Source: Ophiothrix spiculata (Eukaryota > Echinodermata > Ophiuroidea > Amphilepidida > Ophiotrichidae). From it: a stretch of DNA of 29,900 bases. The position numbers were made by a program, and so were the translations under genes. This document shows positions 9,224 to 18,566 of the stretch, in pieces; position 1 is the first letter of the stretch; the number at the start of each line of letters is the position of its first letter. The stretch lies in NCBI GenBank assembly GCA_000969725.1, contig JXSR01S002452.1; one strand, given 5' to 3'. The notes beneath the pieces were generated by a model. That model searched no databases. It was not told where the DNA came from and saw only the letters and a list, made by a program, of their open reading frames with translations.

Positions 9224-10258
9224 CAGGGTGTCCCAATAAAAATGCATCACTTTTGTTTTTGATCATATCTCAGGAACCGATATATAAAAATGAAAACTGT
9301 TTTCATAATACCAATAAGTATAGTTTAGTCTATCATCAAGCAAACTGTGAGCAAAATTCATCGAGCCATTCTCGAGCAAACTAGAATTTTGTAAGAAGAC
9401 TCAATTTTACTCCATTCCAATGGGGTTTACCACAGTATGTCATATTTATCAGTTAACAATGCACATCTTTGGTTACTATTGATCAATTTGCTTTAAACTT
9501 GCAAAGCAGGCACTAAAAGATCACAAAATATGGCATAGACACTAAAACATGATTTTGATATCTTTTTTAGCACTGAAAGTGGCACCGTAATTAAATGTGT
9601 AGGTTTATCTGTTTTGCAGCGTTAAATAAAAAGAAGAAGAAAAAAACAGTACATGGTTTTTCAAGAAAACGTAACCAAGGCAGAGAGTTTTGAGCTTCTT
9701 TTTTATAAAAAAAAAGAAAATCTGTATGACTGTCTCAACCTCTACAAGTGTTACAAACATAACATTGGCTACCTAATTATTCAAATCAAAATAACAAAGC
9801 AGTAATTCACTTCCTTGTGAAAAGTGGAATGTCTGTTAGTCCATGATAGCTCACGTTGTATAATTTTGGTTCAGTTTTAAGTTAAAATCCTAAAATTTAC
9901 TGTTGTTGTTGCTAATGTTGTCGTTGTTGTTGTTGTTGTTGTCTTGTAGTTGCTTTCCTGAAAAGGTGTTTATCCATGAATAAAATGAGTTTTCCATTTA
10001 GAGTAGACCTACTACTGTGGTAACATGGTCATGTCAGATCGAGTTACTGTGGTAAACCCCATTGGAACGGGGTAAAACTGGGTCTTCTTACAAAATTCTA
10101 GTTTTCTCAAGAACGGCTCGATGGATTTTGCTCAAATTTTGCCTGATGAAAGACTTAACTATATTAATTGGTATTATGAAAAAAATGTACATTTTTATTT
10201 ATCGGTTCTTGAGATATGATCAAAAACAAAAGTGATGCATTTTTATTGGGACACCCTG
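9224..10258. mobile_element. 1035-bp non-autonomous DNA transposon with 214-bp TIRs
   Basis: The ends are CAGGGTGTCCCAATAAAAAT at 9224 and its exact inverse ending at 10258. The inverted repeats run 9224-9437 and 10045-10258, roughly 90% identical by eye, down to the shared GGGGTTTACCACAGTA. TA flanks both sides (9222-9223 and 10259-10260), the target duplication expected of Tc1/mariner-type elements. The interior (9438-10044) has no transposase and includes a (GTT)n microsatellite at about 9901-9944. CAGGGTGTCCC ends occur widely in invertebrate repeats; the exact superfamily is my inference. Confidence 0.85.
9901..9944. repeat. (GTT)n microsatellite
   Basis: An imperfect run of GTT triplets with interruptions (GCTAAT, GTC), inside the 9224-10258 element. 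Confidence 0.8.
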
Positions 10259-10260
10259 TA

Positions 10261-10560
10261 TACATGTATTTGCACCTCAGATTCTCGTATTTGTAAATCA
10301 TAATTTCCTTTTATGTAAGTCTATTGCGTGGTCTATTCATATTGCGAGAACATTTAAGCGGCAAATATATGACCATTTAAACTCATTACGATCAATTAAG
10401 AATTCGTGAAATCCATTTTTGTAATCATCTAATAGGTAATAATAGAACACAGACACAGTTTACGAAAAAAAATAACTTGCACCTCAGTAGTATAGTACTT
10501 CATTACTCCCAAACATAGAATAAACTGTGACTACTTTTAACGATAAACATATTCGAATAT
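10261..10560. other. Spacer between two transposons, no feature seen
   Basis: AT-rich, no open frame of note. Confidence 0.4.
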
Positions 10561-10562
10561 AT

Positions 10563-12056
10563 CAGACCTTTCAAGAGATAGCGATTCATTACCTTTACCA
10601 ACCTTGGCAGATATCAAGTCTCGGAGACTGCTAACTGTGCATGGCACTTTAAAGGCGAGCAGCCGTCATCATTAAATTGTTTGGCTACCCTACTAGTTAT
10701 TCGAATAAGTTCAAACCAATCGCAATAATAACAGGGAAGAAAAATAAAAGTAATGCCATAAAGATATCATTATAACTTGCATGACTAAATTTTTTATAGC
10801 AACGCTGTGCAAACGCATTTGAATTCGGCGGCAAAATTGCAATTCACCGATGTTGATAGATAAGTTGTACGTGCCGATTTTCCTTTGTCGCGCGGTAAAG
10901 TTATTCTTTCTAATCACATAAAGCGTACTGTTGAAACAATCGATAGTTCAAATGTTCTGTTCGTGCATAACAATGCATTTTATAATCTGTAGGAAAATAC
11001 TATTCGCTGGAGTCAGTAAGTATAGATAATCCCCATTTGAGAAATTGCAATCCGTAACAATCCTTTTGTGTTTACACGATAAAAAGCACAACTAAAACCG
11101 CCAGACGTTTTTGCTTTCGTCGAAGACAATAGCCTATCCTATACTTTGATTGACAGGCCTCTTTTTAATTCGATACTTCTTTTGTAAACTTAATCCTTTG
11201 TCCGTTAATGAGATAACTTACGACAAACTCGAACAGCCTAATTGAATCAAAGCTATTATATCATGGCAAAGTATATGTACAAGACCGTCTTTTGCGTAAC
11301 TAGCAAATCACTATATACAAGACTAAAATTGGCCCTACAGAGGATGATTAGTCCTTGATTTTTCTAAATAAAATTGGACCTACAGAGGATGGTAAGTCCT
11401 TGGTCAGCCCCATCGCTTTGTCGCTACCGCTTCCACAACTGAGATTTTATGCCTTATTAGTTCATACCTAAGACGCTACGCTCCCAGATTGGATAAAAGT
11501 CTGAACTAACTACAGTGGCGTTGCCGCTACACACTATAGGTGCTTCTATCCTTATATCTTTATACTTTTTAGACTAACTAAACGAAAAAGATACGACTGC
11601 TTTTAATTGTACGTAACTCTACTATTATATAGACGGTCTTGTGCATAACGTTTTGGTATTTATATACAAAACTAGTCTTGTATATAGTCACTACCTTATA
11701 TCATACCCCATAGAACAAACTGCCTTTCATTCTACACAAACTCGTCAGAAGTATTGCAACATCAGCAACTTGCAATTTTGGCGCAGAATTTAAATTTCAT
11801 TTGCACAGCATTGGTATTAGAATAATTGGTCATGCAAGTGATAATGATATCTTTAAGAAGTTATTTTCATGTTTCATTCCTGTTATTGTTGCGATTGATT
11901 TACACTTATTTGAATAACTAGTGGGATAGCCATGCAATTTAAAGATGGCGGTTGCTCGCCTCTAATGTGGCATATACAGTTCACGGCCTTTGAGATATGA
12001 TATCTGCCTAGTTGCTGTTGGTAAATGTAATCAGTTCCAGTCTCTTGAAAGGTCTG
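10563..12056. mobile_element. Older 1.5-kb element with about 300-bp TIRs
   Basis: CAGACCTTTCAAGAGA (10563-10578) is exactly inverted at 12041-12056. From there about 294 bp (to about 10856) aligns in inverted orientation with about 11756-12056, at roughly three quarters identity by eye with small indels. Shared blocks include ACTAGTTATTC(G/A)AATAAGT, AAAGATATCATTAT and CAAAATTGCAA. The divergence makes it older than the 9224-10258 element. The interior has no transposase and holds a nested inverted repeat (11310-11688). No target duplication could be made out. Confidence 0.7.
11310..11688. mobile_element. Nested inverted-repeat element with internal duplication
   Basis: ACTATATACAAGACTA (11310-11325) is exactly inverted at 11673-11688. 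A second, overlapping pair, ACAAGACCGTCT (11279-11290) and its inverse (11631-11642), has similar sequence (TACAAGAC), so these ends may be variants of one terminal motif. Just inside the left end, a 33-bp segment (AAAATTGG(C/A)CCTACAGAGG...) is repeated at 11325-11357 and 11370-11402 with about three differences. No coding potential. Confidence 0.5.
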
Positions 12057-12734
12057 TCATTCAGAAACCGTCTTTTGGTGTTATCCAATAGGTTTTTCTA
12101 ATGGATTTGCATGAGAGCATTTGCATCCGACTTGACGCTGTTTACCGCTTGGTTGAGGAATTTGTCACCAATATCCGGTGTGCAGTATATTGTGACCCTC
12201 TAACCAAGAAAGATGACCAATTATTCACGCAACCTGGATATGTTCTTAAAATATTGTACATTTTTTTGCAAAGAATGTCAATATATCGGATGTTATCAAT
12301 TGTGATAAGTGTTTCGACTCAATACATATCAAAACAGCTTTAACCGTACCATTAACGCCATGTTTTGTCATCAGAAAAAGATTACAAGTGTCGCAAGGTT
12401 TAATCTTCAAACACCCATTTTTCAATTACTAGTTACCAAACCCTAATTGAACCCATACTACTCCTCAACAGAAACAATATGGCGCCAATTCAAGGTCCTT
12501 GTGCAGTTCCTTACTCTGATCCACGTCCCTACTCTTCGCTGCCGTAATCATTTTGTTCCTTTCGTTACTCTACACAGATGATTTTAATAATCCTAAAATA
12601 TTTCCAAGAAAATATTTATACACGGGTTTACTCCACTATCTTGGCACTACTGAACGACTAGTGCTCATGGGTTATATCGCAAGAGTGTGATTATGCAAAA
12701 GGAATGACTGTCTTCCCTAAGTGATTTCTTTCAG
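12057..12734. other. No confirmed feature
   Basis: An 80-codon plus frame (12101-12343) and a 22-codon frame at 12479-12547 (MAPIQGPCAVPYSDPRPYSS...) are present, without domains or supporting signals. Confidence 0.35.
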
Positions 12735-12839
12735 GGATTGCTTGTACGCAATTTGCTGGCATTACTAGAGTCTCTTGGACGTCTACAAATTCTGGAAATC
12801 ATTTGGAAACAACAACCGAAATGTAGAACTACAGGACAA
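12735..12839 (+). CDS. Candidate internal exon, 105 nt (unknown product)
   Basis: TGATTTCTTTCAG| at 12734 is a good splice acceptor with a pyrimidine tract, and CAA|GTGAGT at 12839/12840 is a strong donor. The segment between is 105 nt, a multiple of three. It is open in phase 0, reading GLLVRNLLALLESLGRLQ and then about 17 more residues (helix-like, leucine-rich). The frame starting two bases later is also nearly open but ends in a stop. I do not recognise the peptide. No neighbouring exon was found, so if real it sits between long introns of a plus-strand gene. Chance co-occurrence of splice-like sites remains possible. Confidence 0.35.
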
Positions 12840-13455
12840 GTGAGTTATCCTTTGTGTATCAAGGCTACAAAATGTCTATTGCCCTTATTCCTCTCCTAAC
12901 GTCTCCATTTTGAAACCAACAAAAAATTGTATTTTGGAGCAAAATAATCTTAGGACACTTTTGCAATGCATGCCACCGGAAACATGGATAGCATTGCTCG
13001 GCTAAAGAAAAAAAATAGAAACAGACTATAACACCTAATACTCGCAACCACAAAGATTTCAGATATGTTTCAATACTTTTGATGACTGCGTGTATGAAAC
13101 ACACTCGGAAACACCACAGATTTTTAAAGACAGGGATTGCGAATTCTGTACAAATACAAAAGAAAATCGATATAATCTCAATTCTATGTGTGAATTGAAA
13201 CCATTATTTGGATCATTATGTTTGAATATTGCGGGGTTCTAAATCATATCAAATATTCATTTAGACTCGTTCATATTTTTTTTAAACATACAACATGGTT
13301 ATACTGAAAATAAATATTGCAAATAAATACCACGGTGAAAGTAGAAGAATAATACATAACACGTTATGATCAATAAAACGAGGGGCTTTTACCGTGGTAA
13401 TTCTTTGAGAAAATTATATAAGGAATGTTATTTAAACATTCACTTGGTTATATCA
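12840..13455. other. AT-rich sequence, no feature seen
   Basis: A 79-codon minus frame (12865-13104) has no domain I know. Nothing else stands out. Confidence 0.4.
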
Positions 13456-13460
13456 AACGT

Positions 13461-13619
13461 ATATGTGTACCGCCGCGGCAAAAGGGTCCAGTTGTCGGCT
13501 CGTACATGTTGCTCCTTGTAGCATATCTAATGTATGGTATTTGTATACATCAGATATGCTACAATGAGCAACATGTAGGTGTCGACAACTGGACCCTTTT
13601 GCCGCGGCGGTACACATAT
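13461..13619. repeat. 159-bp near-perfect hairpin (75-nt arms, 9-nt loop)
   Basis: 13461-13535 and 13545-13619 are reverse complements with only five mismatches in 75. Three of these are clustered at about 13498-13502. The arms hold a GC-rich core, ACCGCCGCGGCAAAAGGG, and end in TGTAGCATATC beside the loop GGTATTTGT. The flanks are AT-rich and do not share the arms. Such a structure would extrude as a cruciform or fold as RNA into a long duplex. It may be a recent foldback insertion, or a source of Dicer-dependent small RNA. The 69-codon frame across it is a by-product. Confidence 0.85.
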
Positions 13620-14046
13620 TTGCAATACCGATGAGTCAAGAGGCTACGCACAGGTGACTTGAAAGTGTACACTCTAGTGACGCGGTTGGTTTTTTTGAAA
13701 GCCTACTGAATAGATTGTGGAGTATAACAGAAGACTACACGTAATTGCCTGTTGGATTGTCTCGGCACCAACACAAACTTTGCTTCAAACAAATGCAGCC
13801 GATCACCATCCCGTCTTTAACAATCTGTGGAAACACTGAAACCATGTAATTCTTAAATTTTTGACAAAAATCATTTTGGACCAATTTTGGGTCTATGTTT
13901 GGTACAGGATGTTGATGAAATGATGTTGAAATGTTCAATAAGAATGATTAGACATAATTATTTTCCCATGATGTTTCTGATATACGATGCATCAGAGACA
14001 TCATCCCCGCTTGTAAACAAACAAGTCGAGCAGATTAGTCAAGGAA
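13620..14046. other. No gene confirmed
   Basis: Small opposing frames (13735-13938 minus, 13887-14072 plus) show no recognisable domain. Confidence 0.35.
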
Positions 14047-14082
14047 GGACTAACTTAAATTTACCGGACTAACTTAAATTTA
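14047..14082 (+). repeat. Two-copy 19-bp tandem repeat
   Basis: GGACTAACTTAAATTTA occurs at 14047-14063 and again at 14066-14082, separated by CC. Confidence 0.75.
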
Positions 14083-14176
14083 TGTACAGTCCAGAGACTA
14101 ACCCAAGCCGATCAATCATGCTTTAATAGCATCCATGTTATATAAATGTAGTTGGATTACACTGGATATTCCAGCC

Positions 14177-14260
14177 TGCTTGACTAACGTCCAGGGTAGT
14201 CGAGCAAGCTAGTCCAGCAGGCCCAACTTGGAAAAGATAGTCATGCTTGACTAACGTCCA
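14177..14260 (+). repeat. Direct repeat TGCTTGACTAACGTCCA
   Basis: Identical 17-mers at 14177-14193 and 14244-14260. GACTAAC also appears in the tandem repeat at 14047-14082 and at 14096, so this stretch is a patchwork of related short repeats. Confidence 0.6.
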
Positions 14261-14288
14261 CGTAGTTAGGCACCACACTGCAAAAACG

Positions 14289-14460
14289 GTGTTTAGAAAC
14301 GTGGTGCAAGGTAGTGTTTAGATGACCATGTGTTTAGAAATTAAACACATCATGTTTAGAGATTTGACATGTGTGTTTAGAGATCTGACATCTCATGTTT
14401 AGAGATTTGACAGTGTTTAGAAACGTGGTTCAAAATGGTGTTTAGAAAAGTGTTTAAACT
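14289..14460 (+). repeat. Minisatellite of GTGTTTAGA-type units
   Basis: GTTTAGA (or GTTTAAA at the end) recurs at 14291, 14316, 14332, 14354, 14375, 14398, 14415, 14440 and 14452. Spacing is 12-25 bp. The block GTGTTTAGAAACGTGGT is present at both ends (14289 and 14413), which suggests array expansion by duplication of a roughly 124-bp segment. The sequence between units also repeats (GAGATTTGACA, GAGATCTGACA). It is not CRISPR: the spacers are related to each other and the context is eukaryotic. Confidence 0.7.
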
Positions 14461-14519
14461 CTAAACGCTGTTTAATTAAAATTTAAGTGTCGGTATATAA
14501 GGTTAAATAAATGTGATGA

Positions 14520-14756
14520 CTTACCCCGAAAAGGGGGACTTTGCGACAGATCACTTTTCGAGAAAATGATGAAAATAGGCAGCGAAAAATAAAGAAAATA
14601 ATAAGAATTTCCAGCAGAATTTCTGTTGTAAAATTTGATCGCCTTGATCAATTTCAACAAGTAAGATGTCATTTTAAAGCTTAGAAAATGTTGTAACAGA
14701 TGAAATGATAAAATCAAAATTGATATCATCTGCAAAGTCTCCCCTTTCGGGGTGAG
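14520..14756. mobile_element. 237-bp MITE
   Basis: Inverted ends of 25 bp (14520-14544, CTTACCCCGAAAAGGGGG...; and 14732-14756) match with three mismatches. The interior is AT-rich and non-coding. Flanking GTGAT (14513-14517) and ATCAC (14758-14762) extend the palindrome rather than forming a direct target duplication. Confidence 0.65.
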
Positions 14757-15055
14757 CAATCACAAATATGATTAGTCGTATTAGTGTTTAGTATGCATCA
14801 AATTCAATATTATTCATATGTCGAGATTGTTTGCATTTGTCCCTCTGGGACAGACGTGATCATATACCATTTGTTTTACTCATTTTTATTCAAAATATCT
14901 ATATAGAAGGAACTATTCGAGATTTTGTCAGATAGCACACCAATTTATAATATCAAATGTCCTAAAAAGACGAACATTTGAAGTTTTTGAAAATATAAAT
15001 ATATAAGCAATTTTGTTTCATTTTCAAAGTATAGTATAAGTTGTGTTTGTGGTAT
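14757..15055. other. AT-rich sequence, no feature seen
   Basis: Nothing recognised between the MITE and the reverse transcriptase fossil. Confidence 0.4.
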
Positions 15056-15059
15056 CTTA

Positions 15060-15182
15060 AGCACCAGAAGGTGAAATTGTCCAATATGTTCTGTTGTCAA
15101 AGGAAACTTGATATTGTTGTTTATCCGCTCAAGATGTTTCTCCAGGCGGCCCGAGAATGTCGTCTGCCAACATCTGAACACT
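15060..15182 (-). pseudogene. Reverse transcriptase fragment, Penelope-like (decayed)
   Basis: On the minus strand one frame reads FSGRLEKHLERINNNIKF followed by PLTTEHIGQFHLLVLKI. This matches the pattern just after the YxDD box in Penelope-like and related reverse transcriptases: a helix ending in hLN-x-I, then IKFT-x-E-x-E-x-G-x-LPFLD. The LPFLD position has decayed to FHLLV. Just upstream (15150-15175) the catalytic-type motif LADDIL appears in a neighbouring frame, so a frameshift separates the DD pair (codons at 15159-15164) from the rest. Only about 40 residues of a roughly 600-residue protein survive, with no endonuclease domain in sight. It is a dead transposon fossil; assignment to Penelope rather than a LINE is tentative. 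Confidence 0.5.
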
Positions 15183-16385
15183 TAAGGGTGAAACTAGTCC
15201 CAGGGTTACGCGTACTTGTCATTATTTACCTTTTTTATTTTGATAATTACATTAAGTATCTGTAGTGACATTTGACCAGGGTTACACAGAAAGTTTGTGG
15301 TGTTATTGAATCGAACTGATGTAAACAAGCCAAAATAGGAACGAATGCCATGTTTTATTAGTCTTTCTTATATAATATTGGTTGCAGTCATATGGTGTCG
15401 ATATTGATTTCATATCTGGCGGGGTGTGATGTTCTGTTTGTCTCGAAAAATGTATGTCGAGTTCAGTATATCTTAATATCTGATGAAGTAAATTTTGAGT
15501 AAGTTTTTAAAAGCCTAGCTTAGGCAACAGCAAACTTCTTTTCGTTAAACCTAAATATACTACAGTATACTATAATGCTACAGCTTGTCCCAATATAAAC
15601 GCAGCCAGCAAATGAAATATATATATATTAAAAATAGTTGCCGCAAGGTGAGTTAAAAAAATACATGTTTCGTAGATATGAATATACACGTTTTTTTCCC
15701 CATCTAATTTAACCCGTTCAGAATTTAAGAAAGCCCTCAATAAGATTAGATATACCATTAAATGAGAGGCAGTGCGTACTTGAAATGACAAGATCGTCAT
15801 TTCGTTTGCAACTTAAATAGACAGCCAGAATTCAGGTCCCTGAAATGTCGCTTAATTTTTTGTTTTAATTAATGAAAAACTACAGGAAAGGCCGTTTTTG
15901 ACTTGCGTATGAATATTCATGAGTTCGGATGCCCTGGCCTGTAAACTCGCCAAAGAAGTGTAGAAGCACAAACCAAACTTGCACTCAGGAGCATAAATGT
16001 TATGAAAACATTTTGAAATTTTAAAAAAATGAAAATTTTTGAAATATAAGTGTCTTCTCGTATTGTTTTGCAAGTGTTTATTTTCCTTGAGTGAGGTCAA
16101 ATTGGGTCTTTGTGTTTTACCTAAAATCTACGTTTCTGGACTTATATATTTTAACCACTTGGTCAAAAGAGATCGACAACACTTCTTTAACATATTTACT
16201 AAAATAATTGCGGTATTTTTTGGTAAAACACGCCTCACGTAAGCTAATGTAACGCTTGGTCCAATGGGTTCAAATAAAACATCAATTTTCTACGCAAAGC
16301 ATCATATAACCCCGGAAGTGATCAATTAAACGGCACTTGTCTATTATTACGTACATTTACTTAAAACACCCTCTCCATATCAGCG
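15183..16385. other. AT-rich sequence, no gene recognised
   Basis: Several 67-82-codon frames on both strands have no known domain. The only repeat seen is TTGGTAAAACA...CACGTAA at 16220-16255, described with its partner at 16911. Confidence 0.4.
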
Positions 16386-16945
16386 TGATCTGTACAGTGG
16401 CTAAGCTACTCGCTTTTGGTCCGAGAGGTCCCAGTCTTGAATCCCGTTGACGTCTTTTCTTTCTTTTTTTTTCATTTTGAAAACAATGTATTATTTTTTC
16501 CCAATCGTATTAGATTGATATTCCTTCAATAAACACTTTTACAGCATAATTGCTTTAGATAAACAGGATAAAATCATTTCCGTCTAGCCCGTAAATATTA
16601 TGCACAGTGGATGCACACTCAAGCTCATGAGCAGCTACACTTGCATGGTATGGTAAATGACGTCAGGTTTTCCTAGATATAGACCCAGACCTCCGAAGGG
16701 TGTAAGTTGTCGTTTACGATGTTCCCTGTATTATCGGGATAATATGATAACCGACATCTTGCCCTATTCATTCGTCTAATTGTACTTAATTTTCCCTCGT
16801 TTTATTAACTGATTTAAAAAGTCTTACAGGAAAGATATATATTTCAAATTTCATGAATGCGAGGTCTGATATCTACACTTGAACTTTGTATTAGCCAATT
16901 TCCAGAAAACTTGGTAAAACAAGCTGCACGTAATTAGATGTGACC
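16220..16945 (+). repeat. Pair of diverged direct repeats
   Basis: TTGGTAAAACACGCCTCACG and the following TAAGCTAATGTAAC (16220-16254) resemble TTGGTAAAACAAGCTGCACG and TAATTAGATGTGAC (16911-16944), about 75% identical. The similarity does not clearly extend further. Confidence 0.35.
16386..16453 (+). pseudogene. tRNA-Pro-like pseudogene or SINE head
   Basis: From the anticodon arm onward the sequence CTCGCTTTTGGTCCGAGAGG, then TCCCAGTCTTGAATCCCG, follows the known tRNA-Pro(TGG) pattern CTCGCTTTGGGTGCGAGAGG/TCCCGGGTTCAAATCCCG closely. The B box is damaged (GTCTTGAATCC). The 5' half (CTGTACAGTGGCTAAGCTA) is A-box-like, but the acceptor stem does not pair with TTGACG at the 3' end. A pyrimidine/T-rich stretch follows at 16455-16475. 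It cannot fold as a working tRNA and is most likely the head of a tRNA-derived SINE or a pseudogene. Confidence 0.5.
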
Positions 16946-17251
16946 TTATGATTTAAAAATATGAAAATTGGCAATTTTGTTTAAAATGTAATAAAATGAC
17001 TTTTTTATTCCTAACAGTCAAACTCTAAATATTTTCGTCACTAACTCCATTTTTTATTTGCATTACTTCCTTGTGATTATAGGGGTTCGAAGTTTGGACT
17101 ATCCGACAGGTCACGTCAAGAAAAAAAATATCGCGACCAATTAAGTTTTTAAATATTGTTCGCCAGATCGAAAAATTAAATTGCTCATTAAATGTTCATT
17201 TGCAAAGGATCTAAGTACTGGCTGTAGACTAACATCTTCAAATAAGAATTG

Positions 17252-17595
17252 ATTTTCGTTATGGTCTATTGAATTCGGACTACCATTTCAGGGGGACTAC
17301 GATTACTTGTATACAGGTGTAATGAAATACAGCGTCCGTGTGACTGAATGCCGTAGCTACTATTAAATTGTGTAGAACGTACTTGTACATATGCGATCAA
17401 TAAATCATCGATAACAACTTATTCCGTGTAGTTCAATTAGACCCGGTATAGCAGGAATGTAAGTCCCCCGTTCTTATTGTCCGGGTTGTACAGTAAAGTA
17501 TAGTCTTACAACTCTCACGCAACATCAGTTCCACGCTTTATTCCGTTATAGTCTATGGAAGGCGGACTACCATTTCAGGGGGACTAAGATTACTT
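17252..17595 (+). repeat. Direct repeat pair, 287 bp apart, with partial inverted copy
   Basis: CGGACTACCATTTCAGGGGG plus ACTA(C/A)GATTACTT occurs at 17276-17308 and 17563-17595. Flanking similarity goes back to CGTTAT(G/A)GTCTAT upstream of each. A partial inverted copy, AATGTAAGTCCCCC, lies between them at about 17457. They could be remnants of a tandem satellite or the flanks of an excised or collapsed element. Confidence 0.55.
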
Positions 17596-17599
17596 TCAC

Positions 17600-18566
17600 A
17601 CCGGGCTCCTTGTTATGGGAGACACTTATGGGAGTGTCAATACACCGGCATTATTTAAAATTGCCAAACAAATATTGACACTGCAAAAAATGGTATCTGG
17701 CACTCACAGTATTGTGAAGCCAGCCATGATTCTTCTTTTAGTACCCTAGGTTGTTAAATAAAATTGAAGTGCTCAAAAAGATGAAAAACAACCTTGCCTG
17801 TGTTAATGAAATAAAATTAACGCTTAAGAAAACCCTCAGTGTTACAATTACTTATGCAATATAGCATGGGTTAAGAAAACCGAAAAGTAAATTTGTTATG
17901 CAAATGGAAGATATTGCCTATAGGAACATCCAAAGATGAGGAACTGCAATTGAAATGTGAATAAAATCAAAATCGTAAAAGTCTGCACCTGCTTTGAAAT
18001 TACACAGTTCTTGGAGATTTGATTTAGGGAATAATGCATCAGTCGAAACCTGAATTCATTTATTCATCGTATACAATAAGTGAGACTGATAAAAGGAAAC
18101 AAAAAGAAAAGAAGAAGATGAAAGTATCAAGAAATAATATATTGAATAAAAGGCAGAGTAAACACAAAATAAGCGAAATCTTCCATCTTCACAGTAGATC
18201 CCAGGTTTTCAAACATGATTGCATCCCAACAGCTACATTACAATTGTCTCCCTTAGTACTGTTTTAAATGTTTCCGTGTTTTTTTTTTATTTCCGCAGTC
18301 TATCTAAAATATCAATATTCTGTAACAGTTTCGGGTATGTAACATTTATATCCGTGATACAAAACACTAAAGGAGAATCTGGCTCAAAGTAACCTAAAAA
18401 TACTACCATGTTCTTTTAAAAGCACTTATTTTTGCTGCAATTGAACAACCTCTGACATCATAATTAACTTAATACACATATGATAAATTAATACACATTA
18501 TGACTGATAACAAAACAAGACGGACATGCAATTTCATGAGATAAAGTATACCTTAACCAGGTGTAT
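17600..18566. other. AT-rich sequence, no feature seen
   Basis: The 77-codon plus frame at 18034-18267 is lysine-rich with no domain. No repeat was recognised. Confidence 0.4.

Noticed and set aside
12479-12547. 22-codon frame starting MAPIQGPCAVPYSDPRPY
   Set aside because: The composition looks protein-like, but it is very short, with no conservation or expression evidence available. Below the level I can support.
14289-14460. Possible CRISPR array
   Set aside because: Units are only 7-10 bp conserved, the spacers are related to each other and irregular in length, and the sequence is eukaryotic.
15041-15265. Plus-strand 74-codon frame overlapping the reverse transcriptase fossil
   Set aside because: It is the antisense shadow of the minus-strand reverse transcriptase remnant.
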